Below the pieces are notes generated by a model, which saw only the letters and a list, made by a program, of their open reading frames with translations, made no database searches and was not told the DNA's origin. Of a stretch of 64,000 nucleotides of DNA, positions 37,301 through 52,300 are shown in pieces; the stretch's first letter is position 1; every line of letters begins with the position of its first letter. The position numbers and the translations under genes are program-made. Source of the stretch: Candidula unifasciata (Eukaryota > Mollusca > Gastropoda > Stylommatophora > Geomitridae). Where the stretch lies: the NCBI GenBank assembly GCA_905116865.2, contig CAJHNH020002417.1, positions 45,555 through 109,554 on the forward strand, read 5' to 3'.

Positions 37301-40300
37301 TTCGGTGTTCTCTAGACAACAGGATCGTATTTTTTCACCGGATACACCAGTGTATTGGGAAATGAACGGCCAGACAGGCTGGCTGGCTTTGCACAACTTG
37401 GTAGAATACTGATTTATGATAAGGCAGATGTGGCTAATGTGTGTACAGTATGGAGGAGCAGATGGATCATCACAGTCTGGCGAGATTGATGCGGGGGAAG
37501 TGACGAAAGGTTCTTGCAGATGCTCAAGGCTCAGAAGAAAGGCAAGACAGACATTTAATCAGAATGCTACTGGCACCATTAGTATCGGAACTCTTCGCTG
37601 GTTGCTAAAGATGGGGACTGAGAACTTATGGGAATGCCCCGAGTGCTGTTATGTCAGTTCTTGAATCAACTCAACTCAACTCATGATGCAACAAAAAGAA
37701 AGATTCATCACTGAACCAGACACATCTTGATTGATTGTCACCTGCCCAGGGATGATGTCGGTTGGCCCAAAAGAAGTTGATTTTGGTGATAGTGACGCGT
37801 AAGGACAGGTTCTCTGTGCAATCTTCATGCCTTAAGTCCAACGTCATGAGATCTGTTCCGAACAGTTTGATCAGACACATGAGGTCTTGGAGGCAATGCA
37901 TGCTGTTATGTTATCACAATTGATGTCACAGCAAAGTGGGCACTCCCATGCGTGCTCAGTCCTCCGATGCAGCAGCCACGCCAAGGTACTTCTACTAATT
38001 GTTCCAATGAGAAGTTAGTAATAAAGCTCAGCTCTTTGATGCAGCAGCTACTCCAAGGTAATTCTTCTGATTGTTCCCTGTATATCCTAAGACAAAGAAG
38101 ACTTCAAGTGGACTTGAGTTCTGCAGTGACTCAGTCACTCAGCATATTGAATCTGTCTTGTCTCGCCTGACCATGCTCATAATATCATTCAGGATACAGA
38201 TGTGTGAATGGCCCTATGATTCTAGCGAGATATGAAAGAGTGTGTCACCACCTTCACTTCCATTGTGATGCTGCTAGCAGTCATGGAATAAGCACTGCTG
38301 GTCTTCTGGTCTGTTCTACCTTGAAATTAGGTTGTAAAAGCCATCTCCCTAATCTTACTTGCAAACACATGCCAAATTATCAATTATTTAAGTGCAGAGA
38401 TTCTAGTTACAAATTCGTAGGTTCTATTCTCCTCAACTAACAGTAACTTTGATATACGTTAAAAGCAAAAGGCAAGACAATGAAACCTGCTGGAAAACAA
38501 ACAATAACTTGGTTTACTCAGTTATCAGAAAGGGAATATTCAAGAACAATAAATGTTAATAAAAATTGGACACAAAATACAAGTTCATCAAAACCAAACA
38601 CAATAACTTACTTAAAAAAGTTCCACAGGAAAACAACATACACCAGTGGATTGTACAAGGAAAAGTACAGGTATGTTGTGGAATCAACAACACTGAAATA
38701 AAACAAATAATGAAAATTGCAGATTCACTAATATATATTTAAATTACGTAACAACCATACACAATTAGATGTGTGTATGTGTGTGCGCATGTGTGTGTTT
38801 TTAACAGAAATTGGGCATCCAGGTCTAGTTGCATTAACAATCTTTTCCACACCACTTTGAAATCGTGAATACCACCTGAAAATCTGTGCATGAAATGAAC
38901 AATTATCCCCATAAACTTGTCACATCGATTCAATTATCTCAATGGCGTGTTTTAAACAGAATTTCATATTAGCTTTTTGCTCGATGCTGGTCACGTAACA
39001 ATGCACCTCTGACTAGGTCAACAAAATGGCGGCTTGTTTGTTGTCTGCTTATCGGGCATCGGTGAAAAGTTGCCAGATCATAGAAGAAAGTTTCATAGAT
39101 GGCATTTTTGTCTCATTACTTAATTGTCAGACCTTGTATATATGTATGTTTCCAACTTTTGTGAATACTTCTGTCCCTGTCCAAAGGTTTTTGTCCCCTA
39201 ATGGTAATAATAGTACCCTAAAAGAGTGTAATAATCTGTTTACAGCTAAAAAGAACTCTCCCACTACTTAGGTATTACCATATTTATGCTTAAATTGTAC
39301 CAATAAGTGTTACTTTTACCTTAATTAAATTGTACAGAACCAATCAGAATTATATAAGATACAAATAACACAGGCAAAAAACATAAGCAAGCTTACAGTT
39401 TGTTTTCCATTCCTAAAAGAAGCTGTCAAATCTGTTCTTTTATCTCCATAAATCTAAAAATATGTTGCATTTTGCAAAGATTGCAAGCCTGCACATGTGC
39501 TGAATTAAAAAAAAAAACCATCATGTGCCATGCAAATGAGCATGAGTTTTAATAATTAGCCAACTCACACAATCACTAAAGTTTTGGATCTGTTTTAGGT
39601 TCTTGTCCTTACTATGAAATCTGACCAAGGAAATCATGTATTAATTTCTTTGTCTTTTTGGTACTCTTTTCTAATAAACTGTCATCCCCAACTTCCTCTT
39701 AACCTGCTGAAACAATTTTAATCAACTTCTTTAATGACATCATGGTCAACAATAAGAAATCTATGTTCAAATGCTACCCATATTTATATAAAAAAATTAA
39801 AGGTAAAGTCGGGAGATGTGAACTAGCGTCATTGCACACTGTTATAAACCATAAGTGCTCTGCCACCAGTACAGACAGCTGATAAGAATTGTCCGCCTGT
39901 GTCGCTGTTCACACCTAACTCTGTAGCTACAGTGATGTTCCTCCATTTACCCCATAGTGTCAACACTGGTACTCATTTCCTAGAGGCTGGGTGAACCCCG
40001 GGAACCTCCCAGTTTCAAACACTGACGTGGGCTGCAGCGAGTTGCAGCTGGATTTGAAAGCGAGCCTCTTATCAACTGCCCAAATATGATGAAATAAAAT
40101 GCATATTGTCTCAGTAAACAGAAAGAGCTAATGTCATTACAAATAAAGCATACACAGAAGTAGCTGGTAATCTGCCTTGAAGTAATAATAAAGGAAATCA
40201 CAATTCTGTTTAAGCCCACTAGGAATCTTTATTATATACAAAAACCAAGTCAGCAAAATAATTAAACAATGTGTCTTGTAACGAAATGTTGAAATCAGCT

Positions 40301-43300
40301 GCAAATAATTTTATTCTAAACATGACACAATTACAGTAATGTTATGTTAATTCTTATCTATCTTACCAAAGGCTGGGTATGACACCATTGTAAAGAAGCA
40401 TACTTCCAACTGCCTGGCATAAGTTGAGACTAGCCAAACATATGCAGTAATAGTAGAACAGGCGCTTAGCTGAAACACAGAGATTTAATGTGAGTTAAAT
40501 ACTGACATCATATTCTCAGCACTCAGGACATTTCCATAAGCACTCTACCCCCATCTTTAGCAGCTAGTGAAGAGTTCCAATTCTGATGGCACCAGTAACT
40601 GTATATCTGTCACGCATTTCCCTTCCTTGAGAGTTGAGCATCGGCCACGTTACCCTGGTCCCTCCTCTCTGCACCATTCTCTTCACACTGTGATGATCTA
40701 TTTATTCCTTTTCACTGTTCACTCGTTCCCAAAGGGTCCTTACATCTAGCTTGTCATGCTGAAATCTACTCCAAGTGGTGCAGACTACGTGCCTGTTTGT
40801 TTCCCAACATACCTGTGGGCCCTGAAGAAAATATCCCAAAGATGCTAACTACGTGGGGCCTCTGCAGCGATGCTTACCCCTCGGCACAGAGCAAGCTGTC
40901 TCCACCTTTTGGAACATACTTTGTAAGTCAAGTACAATCATGACATGTTATGTTCAGCTGGTTCTCAATTCAGCGATAGGTTGCTGTGACTGCCACCACC
41001 TCCATTCTCAAACTAACTATGTTCAAAGTAATCTTGCTATGGGCAAAGTTGTTCAAGGGGGCTTCCAATAAAAATATATTTATGTTTTTTTTCAACTGGT
41101 GAATCATCATTATCATGTAGCAGGTCCATTGCAGAACACTGCTCTGATCATGGTCTGCCTGAAAGAAACCTGGTTTCATGCCAGCTCTCCTGCCTCTCAC
41201 AGAATCATATCCAAGCAGTCACTTATATCCTGTGCCCATCTTTGTGCTGGTTGGCCCCTGCCTCTTCTTCTTGTTACCATGACTTCTACTATTATTTTTT
41301 TCCCAATCTGCCGTGGCACTTCATATGACCAAAATATTTCAGCTTCTGAGACAAGATGATGTTCCCCGAAGCCAGGGAAGTGGGATGACACACAGCCCTA
41401 GCAACACGGTGACCACCAGATGACCAATTATAGACAGTCATGTCTCTCTTTATCATCCTCATTGTGAGAAGGTTAATAATATTTGATTCATACATTTTTA
41501 GATCAATTTGCACTTGATGACTTATGTAACAATCAATATCATGCTACTGGCTTTACTTTACAGGAAATGTTGTTACTTGCATATTGCACAATGAGGTGAA
41601 GCAACCACTGCCTTGGACAAAGTATCAATGCAATAACTTACTTGGAAGTAAATATCGATCTCTCAACCTCGTAAAAGGCAGTACCACAATTATGCTATAG
41701 ATCTGGAAAAGAAACAAAGGCTATCTTGTTAAAATGTAAAGAATCAATAAACTCTGAAAGATAGTGCTACTTGTGATTAACACCCTCCAAAGGACATTTT
41801 GTACAAAAACATAATCTTCTAGATTAAAAAACAGAAATCTCAACTATGAGTACATCCATCATCATCATCTCAGTTCTCTGCTTAGTTTTATTTTATTTTC
41901 AGAATACATCTCTCTATATTTATAACAGATTAAATTCTTTCCCAGCGGTTCTGGCGATCTCTCCCCCCCCCCCCCCCCCCACTAAATCAGTCTTGTTGTC
42001 ACAGGAAAGACACAGTCCTCTGGTCATGGACCTGCCCATTTCTTCTAATCTCTATGGCAATGAGGCACTTTCAAATCTTGGACTTTCCTCCATAGGTAAA
42101 TAGTCCTTCTTTTGTACTTATGTGTCAAGATGTTGGGTTAAGTAATCAATTCCATCCCAATTCTCTTGGGAATGACATATATTTACATTCAGCCATATAG
42201 GCGTGAGATTCATTGATAGTGCTCTTGGAAATCACATTTTTTTTACATTCAGCCATTTAGGCGAGAGATTCATTGATCTTCTTCTGCCTTTCTAGCTCCC
42301 AATGGAGAATAGGCCCTCAACCAACTCACACCAAGTCATTCTATCCTCTGCTATCGCATGCAGCTCTCCCCATGTCCTAAATATCTTTCTAACTTCATTC
42401 TCCAGCTTCCTTCTCCATGTGTTTTTTGGCCTTCCTTTATTCCTATGCCCCTGTGGGTTCTAACGCAAAGACAGTTTAGTTATGTTGTTCTCCGGTTTTC
42501 TCAATTTGTGTCCTATCCACCTCTTAGTCCACTGAAGCTTGCTTAGTTCTCTCTCAAAGCTTTTAATCAGTGATTCTATCATACCATTTAATTCCATCTA
42601 TTCAGCACAGGCACCAGTTATTGAATGTCAGTAGTTTATTAGTAACTGCCTTAGTTGTTCTCCATGTTTCCGCCTTATACAGATTCATTGATAGTGAAGC
42701 CAAATTCCATTGGCCTAACTACAGATTTGGAGGTGGATAAATCCCCTCCCAGCTCTATCGGGAGAGACGCTTAGTTTGAACTCATTCTTGACTGAGCTTT
42801 CAGGTGAACAGACGGCTTGCTGCTTATTCTGTCTATTTGCTCACCTCCATTTAAATCTCTGATTCGCCCGGGAACGTCCATGAGCATGGGTAAGTACATT
42901 ATAAATTAAATTACCATACATTCGGCCCTGCTGCTGAGTGTAGGACAGAGGTTAGCTACTGAAGCAACAGGACCTGGCTGTCAAACCATTCAAACTGCAG
43001 GAGGGCGCATAACCAGAGCATTCCCCTATAAGCCAAGGAAAATGCTCTCCTTGTACTCCTTCAACGGGTTCCAGACTGCTTGGACATTATGTATTCATTT
43101 TAAAATATAATTGTTCACATTTAACCGTTAAATAGGGGAGTATCTGAAACAAACAGATCAGCTCAGACCGTACTGATCTGTATCAGCTTGGGTCATGCTA
43201 GTTTAGTACATGTGTGACGCCCTGCCTGAAATGTAAACATAAACCCCATCCCCATGAATCCCCCCAAAAGAATGTATCCCTTGCTCAACAGAGACAACCT

Positions 43301-46300
43301 TTTAATGGTTCTAAGAAGCACTTCTGTAAAAATTGTAGAAACAATACCCATCACACAAATGATTGTAAGGGGAAACAATCAGTGGGAGCACACATGTCTG
43401 CTGTTGAGCTGTCTACTGCGTAAACTCTCTATAATTGTTCCAATAGGCCACCCGTGGTAGAGAGGGTCTGGACAAACGGAAGAACCGCTTTGTGTCTCTA
43501 TTCTTATTCTTCTTTCGTTCGCCTTTTGTGTCTCTATGATTCAGGGCTTAGCTATTTAGCAGTTTGTACCCCTGATATCATGAAACCGGATCATTATAAA
43601 GGTGAATTTGTTGAGCATCAGTGTGCTACTTTGGATGCTCAACACTTAAACTTGCCTAGCGCTAGGATTAAGGTCAAATATACGCCATCTGACCATGTTA
43701 GTGCCTGAGGGTAACACATCGTAAGCACATCGAACGAGAAAGCCCAGTTACAGTGCAGCCACTTGCCAGATCTTACCCCATGTGAGTACTTGTGGCAAGG
43801 CACACTCAAGATCAATCCACATGCCTTGCTGCAACTATGTCGGTTTGTGTGTAAGCCATGACTTCTTTCAATGTTAGTGCAGTTTGAGCAGATTCTATCA
43901 CACCATCCACGATCTTCTTCTTCTCCGTCTTTAGAGCAGGCTAGATAGCGGCTACTATAGGGTCTGCAGACTCATGCAACATGATTGCCAGTCTGGATTT
44001 GCCGACTTTAAACTCTTTGGATATCGATTTGAAAGGAAGTACTAGTTTTGCATGCTTACAATACAGGGCCACGTCAGTTAGACAAGGCGTCCTCTGAGCC
44101 ATTTCCTCATGGCAGTGCTGATTTTCTGCTTTATTGAATCTACTGTGCTCATGCCAACTTTGTATGCTAGCAGCGACCAGAGAAGCTTTGGAATCAATAT
44201 GAATTAGAAACACCAGACCTTGAACTTCCAAACCTGTATACAACATCATACCTAAAAATAGTTATGGCATGTATTTGCAAAAAAATTTCAAAATAAATAT
44301 GATTACTCACCAAGAAAAAGAAAACTGAAGTTGAGAACAAAAATAGCATTCCTCCATGAGCAAATAAATCGTAGTTTTCTGTGGCACTGTTGTTGGAATT
44401 ACAGTCCACTAATTTAGAGAACTGAGGGTGGCAATACTCAAACTCCAATGCACCCTGCAAGAGAAGCAATGAAACAAATGCTGCAGATAACATATGTTTC
44501 TGTTAATTTCTATTCCCAACTTGGACATTACAAGAGAATTCATAATTTCTCATGGAAAAGTGCTCCTGAGACTGTTAATTTGATGATTACAAGTTTATGA
44601 AGACCAATATTTATTAAATTCATCATCATATTTATCTGCCATCATCCTCAGTAAGATATTGGGCTTTGAGTATGCGCTCTCTGACTCCGCCAATGAGTTC
44701 CTCATTACAAATAGAAACTGGACGTACCAGGCTAGATTCATTTTCAATCTTCTTTGCATAAGTTTTTTAATCATGAATACTACTTAAATATATGTGCATA
44801 AGATAAATACTGATCCCATAAATCGTTCTCATCATTGTATCTGTCTCAAGAGCATTTTTCTAAGTTCAAAACAGAGTTTAATGTTTTCTCTTTCCTCCGT
44901 GCTGCAAACGTAACAAAGCAACTTCCACTAGCTGAACAAGAGGGTGGGTTATTTGTCATCTGCTGACCACATGGTTTTGCAATTTAGTCAAACTATTGGC
45001 AAATGGTTTGTATTTGAATAACATAACATGCTTTGCTTCATGAATGACATTTGGATAACATACATTGCTTCTAGATACTTGGAAATGGACCTAGGAACAA
45101 TGGATGACCAAGGCGTCTTACGTGCCCTGCCTTGCTCAAAGTGTGTTTGCAATGCCTAAGCCACAGACACCAACTAACCTGGGACTCAACGAGTTAATTA
45201 GCCACCTTTTTTTGGGTAAGGGGCAGTTGCTGTATTCTTTTTTCTCCCCATACAAGCCCCAGAAACCACACAGGAAAGCTTTAAAGCATGAGAAATTCAG
45301 AGAAGTGATCTGACAGGGGATTTATTTCTAGATGAGTGTAGGTCATATTCAGAATGTACTGAGACTAATCCACTTTAATATACATATTTCTGGCTAACAG
45401 ACAACCAACAATGAGTCAAGTGCACAAAACAAACAATAACATTTAACAAAAACAGGACAAGAGAGACCGAAAAATCTTACCTGAACAACAGAATATGTCA
45501 ATGCTGTGCTAAAAGTCACAATCAATATTCTCTGTATGCTTGTGCGGCTGTCAAGGTGGCCTACAATTTGTAAGTAATGTCATTGTTTTTCTATCAGGAA
45601 TATGTAACACAAACATAAATACCAAGTGATGGGGACAGATACCGACTCAGCCTCACCTACTGGTAACCAATCTTATTCTGTCTTCTTCTTTTCTTAATAT
45701 CTGCTTTGTGTGACTAGGCATTACAGTTAAACGGATGACAGGTAGTCAAGCTAAGGTGAGCTCGTCTACTTCTGATAAACTAGACGGCCCTTTTCTTCTC
45801 ATAATAGGTTACTGCATTCTCTTCCTGTTCACATTCTGCACCTTTCTTAGCAAAGTTTATCTGCGGTTTAGTTTTCTGGTATACCAGTCTTGTGGATATT
45901 CTTTCTGTGCCATTTTTCTGCCCATGTCATTAAGCGGTCTGTTGCTTGCTGCATTCTTAGATTTGCCACTGCGGTGTGTTCATCAGTACACCAGAGTGCC
46001 AAATAATCTGCACACAGGGCAGCCTTCACTCCTGTAGGGAGGTCTTTCACCAGGTCACTGATATAAACGAGAAAGAGAGTTGTAGAGATAACTCCTCCCT
46101 ATGGTATTCCTTGATGAAGCAACACTTTTCTGCTCTGCAGGCCGTCAAGAGTGACTCTAGTTCTCCTGCTGTGTAAAAAAGGATTGAATCCATCTTAGCA
46201 TGCTTCCTTGGATTCCATTTCTCTTTAGTTTTGCAATGAGACCATCTTTCCAGACTTTGTCAAAGGCTTGTCTGAAGTCAACCCACAATAGGAGGACCTT

Positions 46301-49300
46301 TTTCTTCTCTTGGAAGGCATCTTCTACAGCTTGTGACAGGTAGGTGACTTGGTCTTCTATGCTGTGACATTCCCTAAACCCAGCCTGCTCTTGCACCAAG
46401 ATCTGCTCAGATTTTAAGTGCCATTTCAGTCTTAAAATTATAATTCTCTCCAGTGTCTTTCCTACACAGCTTGAGACTAATTGGTCGATAGCTCGAAGCC
46501 TGGATCTTTATTTTTACTTTTTTTTTTTTAGTATGGATATTGTGATGGTTTCTCTCCACACTTGAGGCACCAAGCCTTTCTTCCAGCTGATGTTGAAAAT
46601 TTCCAGCAGCTTCATTTTAGCAGATAAGCTCAGGTTGGTCAGCAATTCATTGCTGATTTCATCTGGGCCTGTAGACTTTTTTAACATGAACCTGGAAATA
46701 GTATTCTGAAGTTCACCTATGGTGAAGGGCTCCATCTTAGAGGCAGTATCTACCTGTCTCTTATTTGTTTGTATTTCTTTCCTTATTTCTCTCTGGTGGT
46801 CCTTATTAAGGATCGGGTTGCTTTCGACACTAAATGTTCTGGCAAATAAATTTGCAGCTTGATTTCCTCTCAAGTTTATGTCACCTTCACTGAGTGTGAT
46901 TGTTTGTCTAGGAGAGAAGCTCTCTTTATTTAGTGAGTTTCTTGCCATCTTTCTCAAGGTTAAGAACTGTTGCTTTTTTTCTCTCCAGCTTTTCCATTTT
47001 TCTTCAAGTTTAGTTCTCTGGAACACTGCTACATCCTTTTTTCAATTGGTGTGGCTGTCAGGTGAAGGTTAGGATTCATCATCCTTTCTAGCCTGATCAT
47101 TGTTTCCTGACATTCCTGGAGTGTGCTGGATTATTAAGGTCTGTAGTTGTGTCGATAACCTTTGGGAACTGCTTCTTTTGCAGCTTGAAGAATATTTCTA
47201 TTGAAATCTCGCATTATATCATTGATGTCCCTATTTTGTACCTTGAGAGCAGACAACAATGTACTTGTCCTGTTTCTGTATAGGCCCCAGTTGACTTTTT
47301 TGTAGTTTTATCTTGTGATCATTGGGCCTGTATTAACTGATACATTCTGGACAGTAAGAAAAATAAGGTAATGGTCACTGCCCACCCCCTCTCCCCCCAG
47401 TTGGTCTCCTACCTCCCTACTTATGATTCTAAATATATCTGGGGTAGAGAAGGCACGATCTGGGGTTGACATTGTCTGTCACCTTCTGGAGTAGAAGGTA
47501 GGAGTATCTGAGGGGTCATTGACCAGGATCAGAGAGTGGTCATCTTGCCATGTTCCCACCTCTTCACCCCTATTGTCGAGATGGTTATAGCCCCAGCTTT
47601 GTGAATGACTGTTGAAGTCTCCAACTGCAATAAAGTTGGTATCTGATACTGGTACCAAGCTGAGACTTAACATTTTGTCACTGGGGCAGTAGTAGTTTAG
47701 CAGGTCTAGTTCCATTTTGTCTGTTTTAAGTTGCAGGAGTTGGTACTCAGCTCCATCCACACAAGTAGTCTTCTCACGTGAATGGATACTGTTCTTCACA
47801 AGGATAAGTACTTCTCCTTTCCGCCTGCCTTATCTATCCGATCTGAAGCACGGGTAGCCTCTTGCTTTGAAGATTTGATCTGCTTGAAAATGGGTCTCTT
47901 GGATGCAGCACACACTGACATGCTTTTCATAGAGGATGTTTTCCAGCTCCATCTTTTTGCTGTAGCCAGCCTGCTTACTGCTGACCCCCTCTGCATTCCA
48001 GTGCATTATGACAAAAGGCAATTTTGGATCTTTTCTGTCTGATTTGGTTTGGTCAGTAGCTATCCTCTGCCGTCTACTGACTCCACAAAATGATCTAGGA
48101 GGTCGGCCAGTAGCTGGGGGTGGATTCTGTCGAGGCTCAGAACCCAGCACTGCACCTGCCTGGTGAGACTCCACAGGTCAAGTACCAACATTAAATTCAT
48201 CTGACAGTGTTATCATATATATAGCGTTGGGTTGTGTAAGTACTGTGGTGTTTGATCTACTTTCTGGTCTAGTATTTCTGACTTCAGGATCTCTTGAGAG
48301 GGAGAGTGGGCTCATCCCTTCGCCTTTACCTCGTTTGTTGTCCCATCCAGTTTCCCGCTGGGGGTTGAGACCCTAACCTTCAACTGGATTGCTGGGAAGA
48401 AAAGGGTCTTGTATTGCATATCATTACTCCATCTGTACCCTATAACATGTTAGAACAGGTGGGTAACATGTGACTCATAATACTTAACCCCCCGTGTGGG
48501 TTCCGGGGCCCCATTGTGGGGAAAACAAGAATAGACCCACTGCCTCCCCAGAAGCATGTCGTAAGAGTCGACTAATTGGGAAGCTTCCTTTGAAGTCGGA
48601 GTGCATCTGCCGGAGAGGCAAGGAACCAACAGTCTGTATTCAAGAGAATGAGATCTGTAAAACTGATGCACACGCAACACTCAGGTTCTGGAGCAGGACT
48701 GCAGTTCGGTAGTGGACGAGCAACCAGAACCTTCCGCCAGAGTTTACAGCTGGTGAACGTGAAGAAGAAGAAGAAGAAAGAATAATACTTAAATTATAAA
48801 CCAAGAATCCAACTTACCAAAGGCCACTCCAAATATGACCACAGACAACTCAGTTGCTAGCAGGAAAAATCGCAGAACTAACCAAAGAGCCTAAATGAAA
48901 AAATATATAATAGTGTATTTGTGGCAAGAGATTTTATATTGCTGCCAGGAACAAAAATGTGTTTGTGTTAGCTGAGTTTTCTTTTGAAGTGAACTCAGGT
49001 TAATGAGGGTTCACTATTTATCTTGTTCTGATGGGGCATCACATGTACAAAGCAAGATCATTCAAAAACACCCAGAATAAATTACTGAGTGACCAGGTGT
49101 TTAAACACTATAACAAGCAGTCACTATTTCATTCCATCACATGCTCCAGGGTGATGATTCTATAACCATTTAGTTGTTGAGGATCCCTGCCAGGTAAACT
49201 GGCAATAGTTTTAAATAGCTATGTAACCAGTTATCTGGTACCTTGGACATCTGTGTACTCATGTCAAAAGTCATCACAACACACAGTATTTCAGCATCAA

Positions 49301-52300
49301 TCAGCAGTTTGAGAAGGACCTTAATGTTCACAATCCACAGACCTTGTCCATTAATCTTGATGCTTCATAAGGCAACCTTCATGGCCTTGTAGGTACCAGG
49401 TCTTTGTAGCCGGAAACAAAAACATGCAGTAATTTTAAAACCTCCCAAATTTAAGGCAGAAATATGACAGAATATGCTGAACAGGCTGAACTTTACTTGA
49501 TACCAGTTAGTTTCATCATCATCATGTAGAAGGTTCTTTGCAGAATGTCACTCTCACTGCCGCTGTCTGCAAGAAAGAAACTCTGTCTCTCACCAGTTCT
49601 CCAGCCTTGTGTTCTTTCATATTCAAGAAGCCATATCCGGTGCCCATCTTCATGTTCGTCCGCCCCTGCCCCTCTTTCCTAGTACCATGCCTTCTTATAT
49701 CATGTGCCCATCTGTATGTTGGTCGGCCCCAGCCCCTCATTTCTGGTACCATGCCTTTTGCTTTTATTTTTTCCAATCCACCATAACGCTTGATATGACC
49801 AAAATATTTCAGCTTCCAAGTCAAGATGCTGTTCCTTGAGGTTAAGATCTTTTAAAATGCCAGTATTTCTTCTCTTCTCCTTTTTATTCAATACCATGAT
49901 ATTCTGAGAATATTTCTATAGCTTTTCAGCTCAAAAGCCCTTTTTTTATTTTTTAAGGACTAAGAGATATTCTACAACTCACATCCGAGTGGTTCATAAC
50001 TGTCACAAGTCTGGTCATTTTTGACTTTTCTCATTATGTTTCCTGCATGTAAACTGAATAGGTATGGTAAGAGAATGCATCCCTGCCTCATTCCCTTTTG
50101 CTTGCAACTCTAACCAATCTGATGTTTCCAGCGGATCTGATGACTACTTGTTGGTCAAGATTTAAGTTTTTCAATTAAATGCACTAAACGCGCTTCAAAC
50201 CTCATACTTTTCAAAATACTCCACAATTTCTGATGTTGGACACAATCAAATGCCTTGTTGTAATCAATGAAACAAGCATGAAGGTCTAGGTTGTATTCTC
50301 TACATTAAAAAAAACAATTATTCTCATATGAAAGATGTGATCCCTAATTCCTCTACCCTTTCCGAAACCTGCTTAGTTAGTTAAGATTCAATTTGAAAAA
50401 AAAACCATTACTTTTACAGCACATTGTGAAGGCAGCTGTTAATGAGTCGACTGATAAAATAAAACAAACAAATTTAATAGAAGCACATGACATTTTAATC
50501 AGCTAATATATATATATTTATATTTTAGTGCACATATGCTGATATATTAATATGTAATGATAGCATGGAACATAGCAAATTTAGTCTCCACACTGTGTAA
50601 GGTGGAGATAAGAAGAAATGTATCAATATAATACCTTGTCTGTATAATCCCCGACTGAATTTATTGCTGAATTTACTGTCATAGAAACAATGCACCTCAA
50701 GATACTGGTGACTGATACACAGAGTACCTAAGAAGAAAACACAATACAGTTAGTGCTGACATGTGTGTTTTGGTAACCTATATTTGACTAAGTTTTATAC
50801 TTTAAATTCCCGCCCAAACAAATAAAACTTATTCAATGCTAATCCAATGTAAATTCTTTCTACTCCTTCTCTGTGGGGAGATTTATCCTCTGTAAGACCC
50901 AAGAACAAAATAGTTTGCCTGAATTTAGAGTACTTTTCCCCACCCCTGTCTACCTGGTTTAACATAATCCTAAAGTAGCAATCCTATAATGTTTCATTTA
51001 TCTTAATGCCTTTCATGTCCTTCCACAGTGTACAAGGTGTACAATTCACATGACAATTCTGGTGATTTTCCTAGGTAAAAGAAGGCACGTCGATGATTCA
51101 GACTCCTCTTGGCTTTCTCCTCACCTTGTCATAAATCTTCTATTAAAAGAGTCTCCCATCATCTTGGCTGGTTGGGTATTTCTTGTTTCTCTTTTTTGAC
51201 TTTTCCATGGTTGGTTGGTTTTTATGGCTATTGTTTTTACAGGATGAGGCAGCCAACCCCGCCCAACTCTAGCCTCACGACATGCCTGGTAGGGTGTAGT
51301 GTTAATATTCTTTGCTTCCCGTGAGGGCCTTGGTAATACAGGTGAATGCTGAATTATGAATCGACATCACAGCTTTCGGAATACTCCCATAAGCACTCAG
51401 TCCTCATCTTCAGCTGCAAGCGAAGAGTTCCAATTCCTATGGTACCAGTAACTGTCTGATTGTATATCCGTCTCACCTTTTATTGAGTGTTGAGTGTCAG
51501 CCAGGATCCCCTAGTAACTCCTCACAGCGCCATTTTCTTCAAACCGTAATGATCTACTTGTGCCTTCCCACTGTTCACTTGCTCTCAAAGGGCCCTCGCA
51601 AAATAACATCTAGCTCGTCATAGATCAATTCCCCCACCAAGTGGTGCAGAACAGGTCAGTCTATCTGCCTGCTCATTTCCCAACACCCTCATAAACTGGA
51701 GAATTTATCTAAAGGTCGCTAACTATCCAGGATCTCTGAAGCCATGCTTGCCAATCTGCACGAAGCATGCCTATCTCCACCTTTCTCAACATGTTCTGTG
51801 AGTCAGTTACAATCACGTCATGTGTGTAGAGCTGATTCTCAAGGCAGCAAAAGGGAGCAATGACTGCCCCACCTCCATTTTCAAACTAGATGTTGTGACA
51901 TCATATGATAGGTTTTGCTGCACTCAGCCACATCCATTTGCTTTTGCTATGAACCCCCATGAACTTCATATGCCTCTCAACAAAGAGCCATCTGTAAAGA
52001 TAATCCCATTACTTGGACGAGAATTGTCATTAATCATTAGTTGAAATTCTGATTCTGTAGCAGCCAGCTTCAGGTCAGACTTTCCTAGGCTTCTGTCAAA
52101 ACTGATACCCAGGTACCTCAGTTTGCTTTCTCTTTTAATGTTTCTGTCATTAACCGTGAAACTTGGAACATTAGCTTTTACAATTCTATTACCCAGAGAG
52201 CACCATAAAACAGCCGCCTTTTCTGAGTTGATGACAGCTCCCATCTCTGCATACCAGTCAATCACTTTATCTACATTTGCCTGCAGCTCTTGGAATGTCT

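Noticed and set aside
39026..39271. Small protein starting MAACLL
   Set aside because: Good start context but no recognisable motif, lies in a TPRA1 intron on the other strand, and no splice support.
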